A DNA stretch of 64,000 nucleotides from an uncultured Pelagibacteraceae bacterium (GCA_902569405.1 CACFTX010000001.1:248001-312000); one strand, 5' to 3'; shown: positions 26,808-40,919, numbered from the stretch's first letter. The notes: a model not told the origin generated them from the letters alone. Numbers and translations are program-made.

Positions 26808-29800
26808 ATGCAACTATCTTTTACTGGTAAAAAAAACATTAGAAAAAACTTTGGCAAACTTAAAGAAAGTTTGTCTATACCTAACTTGATCGAAGTTCAA
26901 AAAAATTCATACAATCAGCTAACATCTTATAAAGCAAACTCTCCTGATCAATTAACAAAAGGTTTTGATAGAGTTTTTAAAAGTATATTTCCAATAGAAG
27001 ACTTAAATGATAAAGCTACTTTGGAGTACTTATCTTATAGACTTGAAAAACCAAAATTTGATACTGAAGAATGTATTCAAAGAGGATTAACATACTCATC
27101 CGCATTAAAATGCACCTTAAGACTTGTTGTTTATGATATAAACCAAGAAACAAATACTAAAGATATATTGTCAGCAAAGGAACAAGAAGTTTATATGGGA
27201 GAAGTTCCAATGATGACTAATAGTGGTACCTTTATAACTAATGGAGTTCAAAGAGTAGTAGTAAATCAAATGCATAGAAGTCCTGGTGTATTTTTTGATC
27301 ATGATAAAGGTAAATCTCATGCGAGTGGAAAATTACTTTTTAATTGCAGAGTAATTCCAAACAGAGGTTCATGGATAGACTTTGAATACGATGTTAAAGA
27401 TTTTTTATATTTTAGAATTGATAGAAAAAAGAAAATTTTAGCATCAACATTGTTATTAGCATTAGGTTATTCTAAAAATGATATAGTAAATGAATTTTAT
27501 GATAAAGAAACTTTCATATTTGATGAAAAATTAAATAAATGGAAAACAAAATTTAATCCAGAAAATTACAAAACCAAAAATTTTTCTGAAGAAGTTGTTG
27601 ATGCTAAAACAGGAAAGACAATAATTAAACTTGGCGAAAAAGTAAATTTTTTATCTGCAAAAAAACTTTCAAATGATGGATTGAAAGAGATATTTGTTTC
27701 AAATCAATCTCTTTATGGAAAATTTCTTCATAAAAATATTAAAACTGGTGAAGAAAATTTTGGCATTGGTACTGAAATTAATGAAACTATTTTATCTAAA
27801 ATTATAGAGGCAAAAATTTTTTCAATAGAAATATCTACTACTAACTCAATAAACAAAGGATCCTATTTATTACAAACTATTTTTAATGATAAAAATGAAA
27901 CTAAAAATGATGCTATAACTGAAATTTATAAAGTTTTAAGACCTGGGGAACCGCCAACAATTGAAATTGCAACTCAGATATTTAATAATCTTTTTTTTAG
28001 CTCCGATAGGTATGACCTTTCTGATGTTGGAAGAGTAAAAATGAATTCCAGATTAAATTTGCAATGTTCAGATAAAATTACAATTCTAAGAAATGATGAT
28101 TTGATCGCTATTATCAAAAAAATGCTTGATATACGTGATGGCAAAGATGAAGTAGACGATATTGATCACTTAGGTAATAGAAGAGTTAGGTCTGTTGGTG
28201 AGTTGGTAGAAAACCAAGCACGCATTGGCGTTTATAGAATGGAAAGAGCTATCAAAGAAAAAATGACCACTTTAGATGTAGAATCGTCAATGCCACAAGA
28301 TTTAATTAATGCAAAACCTTTAACAATTTCTTTAAAAGATTTTTTTGCAACCTCTCAACTTTCTCAATTTATGGATCAAACTAACCCTTTATCTGAAATT
28401 ACTCATAAACGAAGAGTTTCAGCATTAGGACCTGGTGGTTTAACAAGAGAAAGAGCTGGCTTTGAGGTGCGTGACGTTCATCCAACTCACTACGGTAGAA
28501 TCTGTCCTATTGAAACACCCGAAGGTCCAAATATTGGTTTAATTAATAGTCTTTCTACATACGCGAAAATTAACAAGTACGGTTTTATTGAGAGTCCATA
28601 TAAAAGAGTACAGAAAGGTATTGTAGAAGATAAAATAGAATATCTATCAGCAATGGAAGAGACCAAATATACAATTGCTCAAGCTAATTCAAAAGTTGAT
28701 AAAAACGGCAAAATAACCGAAGATCTTGTTTCTTGCAGAAAAAATTTAAATTTTGTTTTATCAAAACCTGAAAACATTGACTACATAGACGTATCACCTA
28801 AACAACTTGTTTCAGTTGCTGCTTCTTTAATACCATTTCTTGAAAATGATGATGCGAATAGAGCTCTTATGGGATCTAACATGATGAGGCAAGCGGTTCC
28901 TTTACTAAAACCTGAATCACCACTAGTTGGAACTGGCATCGAAAGTGATGTTGCTTTAGATTCTGGAGTAACAATAGTTGCAAAAAGGGATGGAGTTGTT
29001 GATAAAATTGACGGAAAAAGAATAGTTATTAAGGCAACAAGCGAGTCTGATTTTACAAAATCAGGTGTAGACATTTACAATTTACAGAAATTCAAAAGGT
29101 CAAATCAAAATACATGTATAAACCAAAAACCTTTAGTTAGAGTTGGTGACAAAGTAAATTCTGGCGACATAATAGCAGATGGACCATCAACTAAATTAGG
29201 CGAATTAGGATTAGGAAAAAATGTTACCGTAGCATTTATGCCATGGCAAGGTTATAATTTTGAAGATTCTATTTTAATATCTGAAAGATGCGTAACTGAT
29301 GATGTTTTTACTTCGATTCACATAGAGGAATACGAAGTAATGGCTCGAGATACTAAACTTGGTGAAGAAGATATCACGCGCGATATACCAAATGTTAATG
29401 AAGAGTCACTGAAAAATTTAGATGAGTCAGGAATCGTTTATATAGGAGCAGAGGTTAAAGCTGGTGATATATTAGTTGGAAAAGTAACACCAAAAGGTGA
29501 CACTGCATCAGGACCTGAAGAGAAATTGCTTCGGTCAATTTTTGGTGAAAAAGCCATAGATGTTACTGACACATCATTAAAGATGCCGAGCGGAAGCAGT
29601 GGAATAATTGTTGATGTTAGAGTATTTAACAGACATGGTATAGAAAAAGATGAAAGATCTATAACTATAGAAAGAGCCGAAATTGAAGTGGTTCAACAAG
29701 ACAAAATTGTTGAAGAAGAAATTTTAGAAAGAAGTATTAAGCAAAGAGCAAGCCAAATTTTGTCAGGTTCCACTATTAGTAAAAAAATAAAAAATATCGA

Positions 29801-30890
29801 TGCCGGAGAAAAAATAAATCCTGAAAAAATTGAAAATTTAAATATTAATGAAATATTTAAGATTTTAGTAAGTGATAATAAAAAAATTGAGGCTCTTACA
29901 CAGCTAAAAGATCAGTATAATAAAGCAAATTTAGATATACAAGAAAGATTTGAAGATAAGGTTTTAAAAATTAGACAGGGAGATGATTTACTTCCAAGTG
30001 TTATGAAAATGGTCAAAGTTTTTGTTGCAATTAAAAGAAGATTGAGACCTGGTGACAAAATGTCAGGAAGACATGGCAACAAAGGTGTTGTGAGTAAAAT
30101 TGTTCCTGTTGAAGATATGCCGTATAGAGAAAATGGAACCCCGGTAGACATAGTATTAAATCCCCTTGGCGTTCCAAGTCGAATGAATGTTGGTCAGATA
30201 TTAGAAACACATTTGGGATGGGCGTGCAAAGAATTTGGTGAAAATATGAAAAAATTAATTCAAGAAAATCAAAAAAAAATAGAAAAAACTGAAAAAATTT
30301 CTAATTTTCTTAAATCAGTATACGGAAAGGAAATTTTTGAAGAAAATTTAGACAAACTAAATAAAACTGAATTTAAAGATCTATGTGAAAATCTCCAAAA
30401 TGGCATACCAATTGCAACACCAGTGTTTGATGGGGCTAAAGAAAAAGATGTAACTGATATGCTTAAACTTGGAAATTTACCAGCCACTGGACAAACTTAT
30501 TTGTGGGATGGAAGAACAGGTGAAAAATTTGATAGACCGGTAACTGTAGGAATAATCTATATGTTAAAATTACATCACTTAGTAGAGGATAAAATTCATG
30601 CTAGATCAACCGGTCCATATAGTTTGGTGACACAGCAGCCATTGGGCGGCAAGGCACAACTCGGAGGTCAAAGATTTGGTGAAATGGAAGTATGGGCTTT
30701 AGAAGCTTATGGTGCTTCATATTCATTGCAAGAAATATTAACAGTTAAATCGGATGATGTTGCTGGAAGAGTAAAAGTTTATGAAACTATAGTTAAGGGT
30801 GAGGAAAATTTTGAATCAGGAATACCAGAATCATTTAACGTTTTAGTTAAAGAAATAAAATCACTAGCACTAAATGTTGAGCTAAACTAA
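26808..30890 (+). CDS. rpoB: DNA-directed RNA polymerase subunit beta
   Basis: 1360 aa; [60 protein letters not shown]. Confidence 0.99.
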   Translation: MQLSFTGKKNIRKNFGKLKESLSIPNLIEVQKNSYNQLTSYKANSPDQLTKGFDRVFKSIFPIEDLNDKATLEYLSYRLEKPKFDTEECIQRGLTYSSALKCTLRLVVYDINQETNTKDILSAKEQEVYMGEVPMMTNSGTFITNGVQRVVVNQMHRSPGVFFDHDKGKSHASGKLLFNCRVIPNRGSWIDFEYDVKDFLYFRIDRKKKILASTLLLALGYSKNDIVNEFYDKETFIFDEKLNKWKTKFNPENYKTKNFSEEVVDAKTGKTIIKLGEKVNFLSAKKLSNDGLKEIFVSNQSLYGKFLHKNIKTGEENFGIGTEINETILSKIIEAKIFSIEISTTNSINKGSYLLQTIFNDKNETKNDAITEIYKVLRPGEPPTIEIATQIFNNLFFSSDRYDLSDVGRVKMNSRLNLQCSDKITILRNDDLIAIIKKMLDIRDGKDEVDDIDHLGNRRVRSVGELVENQARIGVYRMERAIKEKMTTLDVESSMPQDLINAKPLTISLKDFFATSQLSQFMDQTNPLSEITHKRRVSALGPGGLTRERAGFEVRDVHPTHYGRICPIETPEGPNIGLINSLSTYAKINKYGFIESPYKRVQKGIVEDKIEYLSAMEETKYTIAQANSKVDKNGKITEDLVSCRKNLNFVLSKPENIDYIDVSPKQLVSVAASLIPFLENDDANRALMGSNMMRQAVPLLKPESPLVGTGIESDVALDSGVTIVAKRDGVVDKIDGKRIVIKATSESDFTKSGVDIYNLQKFKRSNQNTCINQKPLVRVGDKVNSGDIIADGPSTKLGELGLGKNVTVAFMPWQGYNFEDSILISERCVTDDVFTSIHIEEYEVMARDTKLGEEDITRDIPNVNEESLKNLDESGIVYIGAEVKAGDILVGKVTPKGDTASGPEEKLLRSIFGEKAIDVTDTSLKMPSGSSGIIVDVRVFNRHGIEKDERSITIERAEIEVVQQDKIVEEEILERSIKQRASQILSGSTISKKIKNIDAGEKINPEKIENLNINEIFKILVSDNKKIEALTQLKDQYNKANLDIQERFEDKVLKIRQGDDLLPSVMKMVKVFVAIKRRLRPGDKMSGRHGNKGVVSKIVPVEDMPYRENGTPVDIVLNPLGVPSRMNVGQILETHLGWACKEFGENMKKLIQENQKKIEKTEKISNFLKSVYGKEIFEENLDKLNKTEFKDLCENLQNGIPIATPVFDGAKEKDVTDMLKLGNLPATGQTYLWDGRTGEKFDRPVTVGIIYMLKLHHLVEDKIHARSTGPYSLVTQQPLGGKAQLGGQRFGEMEVWALEAYGASYSLQEILTVKSDDVAGRVKVYETIVKGEENFESGIPESFNVLVKEIKSLALNVELN

Positions 30891-30892
30891 TT

Positions 30893-33800
30893 ATGAAAAA
30901 AGAATTAACAGATTTATTTAAGAATAGTGAAATTTCAGATGCACAAAATTTCAATAGCATAAAGATAACTCTAGCGAGCCCTGAGAAAATTAAATCTTGG
31001 ACTTATGGAGAAATTAAAAAACCCGAAACAATAAACTATAGAACATTTAGACCAGAAAAAGATGGTTTATTTTGTGCAAGAATATTTGGTCCAATTAAAG
31101 ATTATGAATGTTTGTGTGGAAAATATAAAAGAATGAAATTTAGAGGAATCATTTGTGAAAAATGTGGAGTTGAAATTACAAAATCAAATGTAAGAAGAGA
31201 AAGAATGGGACACATTAATTTAGCAACACCCGTGGCTCATATTTGGTTTTTAAAATCATTGCCAAGTAGAATTTCGTTAGCAATAGACATGAAGCTAAAA
31301 GAAGTAGAAAGAGTTTTATATTTTGAGAACTTTATTGTAATTGAACCTGGTTTAACTGGTCTAAAAAAGAACCAACTTTTAAGTGAAGATGAGTTAAATA
31401 AATACCAGGAAGATTATGGAGAAGAATCATTTACAGCAGGTATTGGCGCTGAAGCTATCTTGGAAATTTTAAAATCTTTAGACCTAGAATCTGAAAGAGC
31501 ATCTTTAATCAAAAATATAAATGAAACTAAATCTAAGGTTTCGGAAGAAAGATCTGTTAAAAGATTAAAATTAATAGAATCATTTATGGAAACAGGTCAA
31601 AAACCTGAATGGATGATATTGACAATTGTTCCTGTTATTCCTCCAGAATTAAGACCTCTTGTTCCACTGGATGGAGGAAGATTTGCTACGTCTGATTTAA
31701 ATGATCTTTATAGAAGAGTAATAAATCGAAATAATCGTTTAAAGAGATTAATGGATTTAAAGGCTCCAGACATAATAATTAGAAATGAGAAAAGAATGCT
31801 CCAAGAATCTGTTGATGCTTTATTTGATAATGGAAGAAGAGGAAGAGTAATAACTGGTACTGGAAAAAGACCTCTTAAATCTTTAGCCGAAATGTTAAAA
31901 GGTAAACAGGGAAGGTTTAGACAAAACTTATTAGGGAAAAGAGTTGATTATTCAGGTAGATCAGTCATTGTAGTTGGTCCAGACTTAAAATTACATGAAT
32001 GTGGTTTGCCAAAAAAAATGGCATTAGAATTATTTAAACCTTTTTTATATGCACGTTTAAATAAACTTGGATTGGCGTCAACAATTAAACAAGCAAAAAA
32101 ATTAGTTGAAAAAGAAACAAATGCTGTGTGGGATGCATTAGAATTAATTGTTAGAGAACATCCTGTTATATTAAATAGAGCGCCAACTCTTCATAGATTA
32201 GGTGTTCAAGCATTTGAACCAAAATTAATTGAAGGAAATGCAATAGAATTACACCCATTAACCTGTGCAGCATTTAATGCAGATTTTGATGGAGACCAAA
32301 TGGCGGTTCATATTCCTTTAAGTTTGGAAGCGCAGTTAGAAGCTAGAGTTTTAATGATGTCCACCAACAATATTTTAAGCCCTTCTAACGGAAAACCTAT
32401 AATTGTGCCTAGTCAAGATATGATATTAGGAATTTATTATTTATCACAGTCGCCATATGAAAAAGCTAAAATTGAAGGATATTTTGTTAATAATTCAGAA
32501 ATTGAACATGCGTTAGAAACAGGACAAATCAAAGTACATTCAAAAATTATATCTAGATTTGAAACAGTAGATGAAAATGGCAATAAAAAAATTGAAAAAT
32601 ATACTACTACCGTAGGAAGATTTTTATTAGCCAATTTATTACCGAAAGATAATAATATTAAATTTTCTTTAATAGACAGACTGTTACCTAAAAAAATTGT
32701 TTCTGAAGTTATAGATATTGTCTTTCGATTTTGTGGACAAAAGAAAACAGTTATTTTTTGTGATAAACTAAAAGATTTAGGTTTTAAACATGCATTTAGA
32801 GCAGGTATATCTTTTGGAAAGGATGATTTAGTAATACCAGTTAATAAAGACAAATTAATTAACGAAACAAAAAAACTTATTGCAGATTACGAAAATCAGT
32901 ATTCCGAAGGCTTAATAACTAGAGGAGAAAAATATAATAAAGTAGTCGATGCATGGTCAAAATGTACAGATAAAGTTGCTGGTGAAATGATGAAGGGAAT
33001 TTCAGCTACTGAAACAACTGAAGAAGGATTGAAAATCAACTCAGTATTTATGATGGCTGATAGTGGAGCCAGAGGTTCTGCGGCTCAAATGAAACAATTA
33101 GCAGGAATGAGAGGTTTAATTGCAAAACCATCTGGGGAAATTATAGAGACTCCAATTACTTCAAATTTTAAAGAAGGATTAACTGCTTTAGAGTATTTTA
33201 ATTCTACACACGGTGCTAGAAAAGGTTTAGCTGACACAGCTTTAAAAACTGCAAATTCTGGTTATTTAACAAGGAGACTTTGTGATGTTGCACAAGATTT
33301 AACTATTACTAAAGAAAACTGTGACAACCCAGGAAATATCAAACTTTCTGAAATTATAGAAGGTGGTAATGTAATTGTGAGCTTATCCGAAAGAGCCTTA
33401 GGAAGAATATCAGCAAAAGATATTAAAAATCCAGTAACCGGCGATATAATAATAAAGAAAAATGAAATGATTGATGAGGCTGCATGTGAAAATATTGATA
33501 CTGCTGGAGTTAAAATAATCAATGTATATTCTGTAATGACATGTGGTTTAAAAGAAGGTGTTTGTGCAAGATGTTATGGCAGAGACTTATCAAGAGGTAA
33601 AATTGTACACGTTGGTGAAGCTATTGGAATGATATCAGCTCAATCAATTGGTGAACCAGGTACACAACTTACAATGAGAACTTTTCACATTGGAGGAACC
33701 GCATCTATTAAGCAAGATTCACAAATCATTACCAAAACAGATGGAATACTAAAAATAATAAATACAAATCTTATTGAAGACTCAAAAAAGAATCTAGTTG

Positions 33801-35056
33801 TAATGGGAAGAAACACTCAACTTTCAATAGAAGATGACAAAGGAATGCAAGTAGCAATTTATAAAGTTCCATATGGTTCAAAATTATTCTATCAAAACGA
33901 AGATAAAGTTAAAAAAAATTCAAAAATTTGTGAATGGGACCCATACACTACTCCAGTTATTGCTGAAAAAAGCGGTATAGCTGGTTATGTGGATTTAATT
34001 GATGGTGTGTCATTACAAGAAACAGTAGATGATGCAACTGGCATCTCATCTAAGTCCGTTATAGATTGGAGATCACAATCTAAAAATTCTGATTTAAAAC
34101 CTAGAATAACATTAAGAGATGAAAAGGGTAATGTTATTAAAAAAGCTGATGACAATGAAGCAAGATATTATTTAGTTCCTGATTCAATTTTATCAGTTAA
34201 AGATGGTCAAAAAATATTCGCAGGTGATGTTATTGCAAGACTTCCAAAAGAAACTTCAAAAACTAAAGATATAACTGGAGGATTACCTAGAGTAGCAGAA
34301 TTATTTGAAGCAAGAAAAGCTAAAGATAGTGCAATCATCGCAGAAAATGATGGAAAAGTTTTATTTGGAAAAGAAGTTAGAGGCAAACAAAGAGTATCAA
34401 TAGAGTCTGAAAATGGAGAATCTTCAAATTATTTAATACCAAAAGGAAAACATATAAATTTTAACCAAGGTGAAAAAATAAAAAAAGGAGAATATTTATT
34501 AGATGGCCAACCATTGCCCCATGACATTTTAAGAATATTAGGCATTGAGGAGTTAACTGAATATTTTGTAAATCAAGTTCAAGAGGTTTACCGACTACAA
34601 GGAGTTGTGATTAATGATAAACATATAGAAACTATTTTAAGACAAATGTTGAAAAAAATTGAAGTTAAGGAAACAGGAGACTCATCTTTATTACCAGGTG
34701 AAATAATTGATAAAAACAAATTTGAAGCAATGAACGAAAAATTAAAATCTGAAAAGAAAAAGCTAGCAACTGGCGAAAGAGTGCTAATGGGAATAACAAA
34801 AGCTTCTCTTCAAACCGAGTCATTTATATCTGCAGCTTCATTCCAAGAAACCACCAGAGTATTAACTGATGCTGCTATAAAAGGAAAAGTTGATAATCTT
34901 CATGGTTTAAAAGAAAATGTTATTGTTGGAAGACTTGTACCCGCAGGTACAGGTTCTATAAAGAGTGATTGGAACAAAAAAGCTTTAGATGATGATAAAA
35001 AATTCCTTGAAGACCAAGAAAAAATAGAACCATTGGAAAACCAAGTAAATCAATAA
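30893..35056 (+). CDS. rpoC: DNA-directed RNA polymerase subunit beta'
   Basis: 1387 aa; [20 protein letters not shown]; zinc site [22 protein letters not shown]. Confidence 0.99.
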   Translation: MKKELTDLFKNSEISDAQNFNSIKITLASPEKIKSWTYGEIKKPETINYRTFRPEKDGLFCARIFGPIKDYECLCGKYKRMKFRGIICEKCGVEITKSNVRRERMGHINLATPVAHIWFLKSLPSRISLAIDMKLKEVERVLYFENFIVIEPGLTGLKKNQLLSEDELNKYQEDYGEESFTAGIGAEAILEILKSLDLESERASLIKNINETKSKVSEERSVKRLKLIESFMETGQKPEWMILTIVPVIPPELRPLVPLDGGRFATSDLNDLYRRVINRNNRLKRLMDLKAPDIIIRNEKRMLQESVDALFDNGRRGRVITGTGKRPLKSLAEMLKGKQGRFRQNLLGKRVDYSGRSVIVVGPDLKLHECGLPKKMALELFKPFLYARLNKLGLASTIKQAKKLVEKETNAVWDALELIVREHPVILNRAPTLHRLGVQAFEPKLIEGNAIELHPLTCAAFNADFDGDQMAVHIPLSLEAQLEARVLMMSTNNILSPSNGKPIIVPSQDMILGIYYLSQSPYEKAKIEGYFVNNSEIEHALETGQIKVHSKIISRFETVDENGNKKIEKYTTTVGRFLLANLLPKDNNIKFSLIDRLLPKKIVSEVIDIVFRFCGQKKTVIFCDKLKDLGFKHAFRAGISFGKDDLVIPVNKDKLINETKKLIADYENQYSEGLITRGEKYNKVVDAWSKCTDKVAGEMMKGISATETTEEGLKINSVFMMADSGARGSAAQMKQLAGMRGLIAKPSGEIIETPITSNFKEGLTALEYFNSTHGARKGLADTALKTANSGYLTRRLCDVAQDLTITKENCDNPGNIKLSEIIEGGNVIVSLSERALGRISAKDIKNPVTGDIIIKKNEMIDEAACENIDTAGVKIINVYSVMTCGLKEGVCARCYGRDLSRGKIVHVGEAIGMISAQSIGEPGTQLTMRTFHIGGTASIKQDSQIITKTDGILKIINTNLIEDSKKNLVVMGRNTQLSIEDDKGMQVAIYKVPYGSKLFYQNEDKVKKNSKICEWDPYTTPVIAEKSGIAGYVDLIDGVSLQETVDDATGISSKSVIDWRSQSKNSDLKPRITLRDEKGNVIKKADDNEARYYLVPDSILSVKDGQKIFAGDVIARLPKETSKTKDITGGLPRVAELFEARKAKDSAIIAENDGKVLFGKEVRGKQRVSIESENGESSNYLIPKGKHINFNQGEKIKKGEYLLDGQPLPHDILRILGIEELTEYFVNQVQEVYRLQGVVINDKHIETILRQMLKKIEVKETGDSSLLPGEIIDKNKFEAMNEKLKSEKKKLATGERVLMGITKASLQTESFISAASFQETTRVLTDAAIKGKVDNLHGLKENVIVGRLVPAGTGSIKSDWNKKALDDDKKFLEDQEKIEPLENQVNQ

Positions 35057-35085
35057 AAAAAAGCCCTTTAGACTTGTATTTTAAT

Positions 35086-35113
35086 TTGACAAAGTGAAAT
35101 TGTGTAGTATTTT
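35086..35113 (+). promoter_or_regulatory. candidate sigma70-type promoter for rpsL-rpsG-fusA and downstream ribosomal genes
   Basis: Consensus TTGACA (35086-35091), 16-bp spacer, TATTTT (35108-35113) in the longest gap of the cluster. Confidence 0.6.
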
Positions 35114-35135
35114 GGCGATATTTTTGGTTGGAATG

Positions 35136-35151
35136 TAGCACTTTAGTGCTA
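35136..35151. promoter_or_regulatory. inverted repeat TAGCACT-TT-AGTGCTA
   Basis: Perfect 7-bp arms, 2-nt spacer, about 22 bp downstream of the -10-like element. Confidence 0.6.
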
Positions 35152-35213
35152 AACGCTGCCATACATGATCATACAGCTATTTTCATCAAAAATATAATTA
35201 ATTTATAAAAATT

Positions 35214-35585
35214 ATGCCAACGATAAACCAATTGTTAAGAAAAAAAAGAATTAAAGTTAAGTCTAGAGATAAAGTTCCGGCTTTAGAAAAATCACCTCAA
35301 AAAAGAGGCGTGTGTGTTAAAGTATATACAACAACTCCAAAAAAACCAAATTCAGCTTTAAGGAAAGTTGCTAGAGTAAGACTATCTAACGGACATGAAG
35401 TTACTTCATATATACCAGGAGAAGGTCACAATCTACAAGAACATTCAGTTGTTTTAATAAGAGGTGGTCGTGTAAAAGACTTACCTGGAGTAAGGTATCA
35501 TATTTTAAGGGGTAATTTAGATACACAAGGAGTTACAGCAAGAAAACAGCAACGTTCTAAATATGGTGCAAAAAAAGGTAAATAA
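35214..35585 (+). CDS. rpsL: 30S ribosomal protein S12
   Basis: [48 protein letters not shown]. Confidence 0.99.
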   Translation: MPTINQLLRKKRIKVKSRDKVPALEKSPQKRGVCVKVYTTTPKKPNSALRKVARVRLSNGHEVTSYIPGEGHNLQEHSVVLIRGGRVKDLPGVRYHILRGNLDTQGVTARKQQRSKYGAKKGK

Positions 35586-35587
35586 AA

Positions 35588-36058
35588 ATGTCTAGAAAAA
35601 AAAAAGCTCCTAAAAAAATTCAAATAATTGATCCATTATACAAGTCAGCGATTATTCCCAAATTAATTAATTCAATAATGTATGATGGAAAAAAAACAAT
35701 AGCTGAAAAAATTATATACGATGCAATTGGTAAAATAAAATCTAAGGTTAAAGAAGAACCTATAAATGTATTTAATGAAGCTATAAATAATATTAAGCCA
35801 ACTGTAGAAGTTAGGTCAAGACGTGTTGGTGGAGCAACATATCAGGTACCAGTAGAAGTTAAAGCTAAAAGATCCCAAGCTCTAGCATTAAGATGGTTAA
35901 TTGATGCCTCAAGAAAAAGAAAAGACAAGAAAATGGCTGACAAAATATTTAATGAAATTTTTGATGCCTATCAAAACAAAGGTTCGGCTATTAAAAAAAA
36001 GGAAGATACACATAAAATGGCAGACTCTAACAAAGCTTTTGCACATTTTAGATGGTAA
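35588..36058 (+). CDS. rpsG: 30S ribosomal protein S7
   Basis: PTVEVRSRRVGGATYQVPVEV; ALRWLIDASRKR. Confidence 0.98.
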   Translation: MSRKKKAPKKIQIIDPLYKSAIIPKLINSIMYDGKKTIAEKIIYDAIGKIKSKVKEEPINVFNEAINNIKPTVEVRSRRVGGATYQVPVEVKAKRSQALALRWLIDASRKRKDKKMADKIFNEIFDAYQNKGSAIKKKEDTHKMADSNKAFAHFRW

Positions 36059-36064
36059 AAAATT

Positions 36065-38140
36065 ATGCCTAGAACTCATACATTAGATAAATACAGAAAT
36101 ATTGGCATTATGGCACATATAGATGCAGGAAAAACTACAACAACTGAAAGAATTTTATACTACACAGGTAAAAGCCATAAAATTGGTGAGGTGCATGATG
36201 GTGCTGCAACCATGGATTGGATGGAACAAGAGCAAGAAAGAGGAATTACAATAACATCTGCTGCAACAACATGTTTTTGGCGTGAGCATCGAATTAATAT
36301 TATAGACACGCCTGGACACGTTGACTTTACAATTGAAGTTGAAAGATCTTTAAAAGTTTTGGATGGAGCAGTAGCTGTCTTCGATGGTGTAGCTGGCGTT
36401 GAACCTCAATCAGAAACTGTTTGGAGACAGGCAGACAAATATAAGGTTCCAAGAATATGTTTTGTGAATAAATTGGACAGAACTGGCGCAGATTTCTTTA
36501 GATGTGTTGATATGATTAAGGAAAGATTGGGTGCAAAACCTTTAGTTATGCAAATTCCAATTGGCATTGAATCTTCTCTTCAAGGAGTGGTTGATTTAAT
36601 AAAAATGAAAGCAATTGTTTGGAAGAATGAAGATCTTGGTGCTGCTTGGGAAGAAAAAAATATTCCAGATGATTTAAAAAAAATTTGTGAAAAATATCGA
36701 CAAGAATTAGTTGAAACTGCAGTTGAACAAGATGAAAAACTTATGGAAGCTTATCTAAATGGAGATCAAATTAAAAATGAAGATTTAATAAAATGTGTAA
36801 GAAAAGGCTGTTTGAATTTTGATTTTGTGCCAGTTTTAACTGGTTCGGCATTTAAAAATAAAGGGGTACAACCTTTATTAGATGCTGTTGTTGATTATCT
36901 ACCTAGTCCAAAAGACATTAACTCCATAAAAGGAACTAAGCCAGGATCAGATGAGGTAGTTGAAATGAAATTTGACGACGGAGCGCCTTTTTCAGCATTA
37001 GCATTTAAGGTAGCGAACGATCCATTTGTAGGATCTTTAACATTTATTAGAATTTATTCAGGAACAGTTAAATCTGGAACTGGAATTTACAATACATCAA
37101 GAGACAAAGAAGAAAGAGTTGGAAGAATGTTGTTAATGCACGCTAACTCAAGAGAAGACATAAAAGAAGCTAACACTGGTGATATAGTCGCTTTAGCTGG
37201 TTTAAAATATACTGTAACAGGACATACATTAGCAAATGAAGAAACACCAGTTTTACTTGAGCCAATGGAATTCCCTGATCCTGTAATTGAAATTGCAGTA
37301 GAGCCAAAAACAAAAGGTGATCAAGAAAAAATGGGAGAAGCTTTAGGAAGGTTAGCAAAAGAGGATCCGTCATTTAGAGTTACTTCAGATGAAGAGTCTG
37401 GACAAACAATTATTAAAGGCATGGGTGAACTTCATTTAGATATAATTGTTGATAGAATGAAAAGAGAATTTAAAGTAGAAGCAAATGTTGGCGCACCACA
37501 AGTTGCTTACCGCGAAACAATATTAAATTCAGCTGAATTTGACTATACACACAAAAAACAAAGTGGAGGCGCTGGTCAATTTGCTAGAGTAAAATTATCT
37601 GTTGAACCATTGGAGCCCGGTAAAGGTAGAGAAGTTGAAAGTAAAATTAAGGGAGGTGCTATACCAAAAGAATTTATTCCAGGTGTAGAAAAAGGTATCG
37701 AAACAATTTCAGACGGTGGTATATTAGCCGGTTTTCCTATTATAGACTATAAAGTAACAATCCTTGATGGTCTTCATCACGATGTAGATTCAAGTGTTTT
37801 AGCATTTGAATTAGCTTCGAGACAATGTTTTAAAGAAGCATGCACAAAAGGAACTTTAAAGCTTCTAGAGCCAATTATGAGAGTTGAAGTAGTAACACCA
37901 GAAGATTACATGGGTGATGTAATAGGTGACCTAAATAGTAGAAGAGGGCAGATTAATACTCAAGAACAAAGAGGTAACGCAACAGTAATAACAGCAATGG
38001 TTCCATTAGCTAACATGTTCGGATATATAAATAACTTAAGATCTATGTCACAAGGTAGAGCACAATACTCAATGTTTTTTGATCATTATGATAAAGTTCC
38101 ACAAAATGTTCAAGATGAAGTAACAAAAAAGACAGGTTAA
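36065..38140 (+). CDS. fusA: translation elongation factor G
   Basis: [24 protein letters not shown]; 691 aa. Confidence 0.99.
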   Translation: MPRTHTLDKYRNIGIMAHIDAGKTTTTERILYYTGKSHKIGEVHDGAATMDWMEQEQERGITITSAATTCFWREHRINIIDTPGHVDFTIEVERSLKVLDGAVAVFDGVAGVEPQSETVWRQADKYKVPRICFVNKLDRTGADFFRCVDMIKERLGAKPLVMQIPIGIESSLQGVVDLIKMKAIVWKNEDLGAAWEEKNIPDDLKKICEKYRQELVETAVEQDEKLMEAYLNGDQIKNEDLIKCVRKGCLNFDFVPVLTGSAFKNKGVQPLLDAVVDYLPSPKDINSIKGTKPGSDEVVEMKFDDGAPFSALAFKVANDPFVGSLTFIRIYSGTVKSGTGIYNTSRDKEERVGRMLLMHANSREDIKEANTGDIVALAGLKYTVTGHTLANEETPVLLEPMEFPDPVIEIAVEPKTKGDQEKMGEALGRLAKEDPSFRVTSDEESGQTIIKGMGELHLDIIVDRMKREFKVEANVGAPQVAYRETILNSAEFDYTHKKQSGGAGQFARVKLSVEPLEPGKGREVESKIKGGAIPKEFIPGVEKGIETISDGGILAGFPIIDYKVTILDGLHHDVDSSVLAFELASRQCFKEACTKGTLKLLEPIMRVEVVTPEDYMGDVIGDLNSRRGQINTQEQRGNATVITAMVPLANMFGYINNLRSMSQGRAQYSMFFDHYDKVPQNVQDEVTKKTG

Positions 38141-38449
38141 ATGGAAAAGCAAAATATAAGAATTAAATTAAGAGCGTATGACAATAAAATTCTAGATCAG
38201 TCGACAGAAGAAATTGTTAATACTGTTAAAAGAACAGGTGCAAATATAAAAGGGCCAATACCTCTACCTACAAGAATTGAAAAATATACAGTTTTGAGAT
38301 CGCCACATATAGACAAAAAGAGTAGAGAACAGTTTGAAACTAGAACACATAAAAGATTAATAGATATAATTGAACCAACACCACAAACAGTCGAAGCTTT
38401 AATGAAATTGGATTTAGCATCAGGGGTGGATGTGGAAATTAAAATATAA
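38141..38449 (+). CDS. rpsJ: 30S ribosomal protein S10
   Basis: [21 protein letters not shown]. Confidence 0.98.
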   Translation: MEKQNIRIKLRAYDNKILDQSTEEIVNTVKRTGANIKGPIPLPTRIEKYTVLRSPHIDKKSREQFETRTHKRLIDIIEPTPQTVEALMKLDLASGVDVEIKI

Positions 38450-38451
38450 CT

Positions 38452-39162
38452 ATGACAGAAATAGCATTAATAGGTAAAAAAATTGGAATGACACGTGAAT
38501 TCTACAAATCGGGTCAATCAATACCTGTAACTGTAGTTAAAATGGAAAAAGCTAGAGTGATTCAAGTAATTCAAAAAGAAAAAAGAGGCTATGATGCGGT
38601 ACAATTAGGATATGGAAAAGTAAAAAATTCAAAATTAACAAAATCAATGAAAGGTTTTTATTCAAAAAAAAACACAGAACCAAAAAAAGCACTAAAGGAA
38701 TTTAGAGTAAAAAATACAGAAAATTATAAAGAAGGTAACGAATTTGGTTTAGAAATATTTAAAGAAGTAAAGTTTGTAGATATTAAGTCAAAAACAATCG
38801 GTAAGGGATTTGCAGGAGCCATGAAAAGACATAATTTTAGCGGTCTTAGAGCTACACATGGTGTTTCGGTATCACATAGATCACATGGATCAACCGGACA
38901 AAGACAAGATCCGGGTAAGGTTTTTAAAGGAAAAAAAATGGCAGGGCATATGGGTGACAAACTTAGAACCATGCAAAATATTGAAATTGTTAAATCTGAT
39001 ATTGAAAACAGTTTATTATATTTAAAAGGTTCAATACCAGGATCCAAAAATTCAGAAGTTTTAGTAAAAAAAGCTGTTAAAAACCTTAAAAAACTTACAA
39101 TTTTAGAAAAAATCGCAGCTGCTGAAAAAGCAAAAAAAATTCCAGAAAAAAAGAAAAAATAA
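38452..39162 (+). CDS. rplC: 50S ribosomal protein L3
   Basis: [57 protein letters not shown]; Lys-rich C-terminal tail. Confidence 0.98.
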   Translation: MTEIALIGKKIGMTREFYKSGQSIPVTVVKMEKARVIQVIQKEKRGYDAVQLGYGKVKNSKLTKSMKGFYSKKNTEPKKALKEFRVKNTENYKEGNEFGLEIFKEVKFVDIKSKTIGKGFAGAMKRHNFSGLRATHGVSVSHRSHGSTGQRQDPGKVFKGKKMAGHMGDKLRTMQNIEIVKSDIENSLLYLKGSIPGSKNSEVLVKKAVKNLKKLTILEKIAAAEKAKKIPEKKKK

Positions 39163-39163
39163 T

Positions 39164-39787
39164 ATGAAAATAGAAAAACTAAATTTAAATGGCAAAAAAG
39201 ATTCAATTGAAGTAATGGATAGAATTTTTTCAGGCAAAATTAATAAAATCTTAGTTAGCAAAGTATTATACAAAACAAATGTAAACTACAAAAAGAGACG
39301 TGCTAAAACCAAACAACAGAATGAAATAAAGGGATCAACTTCAAAAATTTATGCTCAAAAAGGAACTGGTAATGCTAGACATGCTAGTAGAAAAGCTCCA
39401 ATATTTGTTGGTGGTGGTATTGCCCATGGACCCAAAGGAACACTTGCTTACAAAAAAATAAAATTAAACAAAAGCGAAAAAAAGTTGAGCATAGCTTCAT
39501 TAATAACAGAAAAGAATAAATTAAAGAATTTACTAATATTCAGTGATTTCACAGATGAAATAAAAAAAACAAAAGAAATGAACAAAATAATCAATAAGTT
39601 TGAAATTGCTAATTCACTAATTGTTTTAGATAAAAAATCAAAAGATAAAATATTTAAATCAGCAAGAAATATTCCAAATATAAAAGTTACAGATGTAAAT
39701 CATTTTAGTGCTTTTGATATTGTTAAATTTGAAAAAGTTGTGTTTACAGAAAGTTCAGTTAAAGAGTTAGAAAAGAGATATTCATAG
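39164..39787 (+). CDS. rplD: 50S ribosomal protein L4
   Basis: KIYAQKGTGNARHASRKAPIFVGGGIAHGPK. Confidence 0.97.
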   Translation: MKIEKLNLNGKKDSIEVMDRIFSGKINKILVSKVLYKTNVNYKKRRAKTKQQNEIKGSTSKIYAQKGTGNARHASRKAPIFVGGGIAHGPKGTLAYKKIKLNKSEKKLSIASLITEKNKLKNLLIFSDFTDEIKKTKEMNKIINKFEIANSLIVLDKKSKDKIFKSARNIPNIKVTDVNHFSAFDIVKFEKVVFTESSVKELEKRYS

Positions 39788-39789
39788 AT

Positions 39790-40083
39790 ATGACTAAAAT
39801 TCATTTATACGACAAAATTTTTTCACCAATTATTACAGAAAAATCAACTAATTTATCTGAACAAGGAAAAATAGTTTTCAAAGTCCCAAATAAAGCAAAT
39901 AAAAAAAATCTTAAAAAAAATATTGAAAAAATATTTAAAGTAAACGTAACTAAAATTAATATTATTAACAAACAAAGCAGAAAAAAATTAACTAGAGGTC
40001 GAAAAGTTAACGTTCAAGGTTACAAAAAGGCAATTATAACATTAAAAAAAGGTCAAAGTATTGACTTAACAACAGGCATTTAA
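39790..40083 (+). CDS. rplW: 50S ribosomal protein L23
   Basis: IITEKSTNLSEQGKIVFKVPNKANKKNLKKNIEKIFKVNV. Confidence 0.97.
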   Translation: MTKIHLYDKIFSPIITEKSTNLSEQGKIVFKVPNKANKKNLKKNIEKIFKVNVTKINIINKQSRKKLTRGRKVNVQGYKKAIITLKKGQSIDLTTGI

Positions 40084-40085
40084 AA

Positions 40086-40919
40086 ATGGCACTAAAAACA
40101 TTTAAACCTTATACAAAATCTACAAGAGGAACAATTTTAATTGATAGAGCGGGCTTGTGGAAAGGAAAACCTTTTAAATCTCTTGTTTCACCTAAGAATC
40201 CACGAAAAGGTAGAAATAATTACGGTCGCATCACCTCAAGAAATAGAGCAGGGGGTCATAAGAAAATGTATAGAGAAATTGACTTTTATAGAAAAAAATT
40301 TGATGTAGAGGCAACTGTTGAAAGAATTGAGTATGATCCAAATAGATCTTGTTACATAATGTTGGTTAAATTTGAGGATGGTGAACACAGGTATTATTTA
40401 GCTCCACAAAAAATTAAAACAGGGGATAAGATTATTAATGGTAATAATAAAGAAATAAAAGTAGGCAACTGTATGCCTTTACAGGATATACCAGTGGGAA
40501 TTAATATTCATAATGTTGAGTTGCAACCAGGATCAGGTGGTAAAATTGCTAGATCTGCTGGAACTTCGGTTACAATATCAGGAATTGATGGAAATTATTC
40601 ATTAATTAAAATGACTTCTGGCGAAGTTAGAAAAATAGATTCAAGATCATTAGCGACAATAGGTGTGCTATCAAACCCAGATCAAAAAAACATTAAAATA
40701 GGAAAAGCAGGAAGATCAAGGTGGCTTGGAAGAAGACCTCATACAAGAGGTGTTGTTATGAACCCTGTTGACCATCCGCACGGTGGTGGTGAAGGTAAGA
40801 GTGCTGGTGGAAGACATCCAGTATCAAGAACTGGTCAGTCTGCAAAAGGTTTAAAAACAAGAGATAACAAGAGAACAGACAAATATATAATAAGAAGAAG
40901 AAAGAAGAAGAAAGATTAA
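40086..40919 (+). CDS. rplB: 50S ribosomal protein L2
   Basis: [41 protein letters not shown]. Confidence 0.98.
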   Translation: MALKTFKPYTKSTRGTILIDRAGLWKGKPFKSLVSPKNPRKGRNNYGRITSRNRAGGHKKMYREIDFYRKKFDVEATVERIEYDPNRSCYIMLVKFEDGEHRYYLAPQKIKTGDKIINGNNKEIKVGNCMPLQDIPVGINIHNVELQPGSGGKIARSAGTSVTISGIDGNYSLIKMTSGEVRKIDSRSLATIGVLSNPDQKNIKIGKAGRSRWLGRRPHTRGVVMNPVDHPHGGGEGKSAGGRHPVSRTGQSAKGLKTRDNKRTDKYIIRRRKKKKD

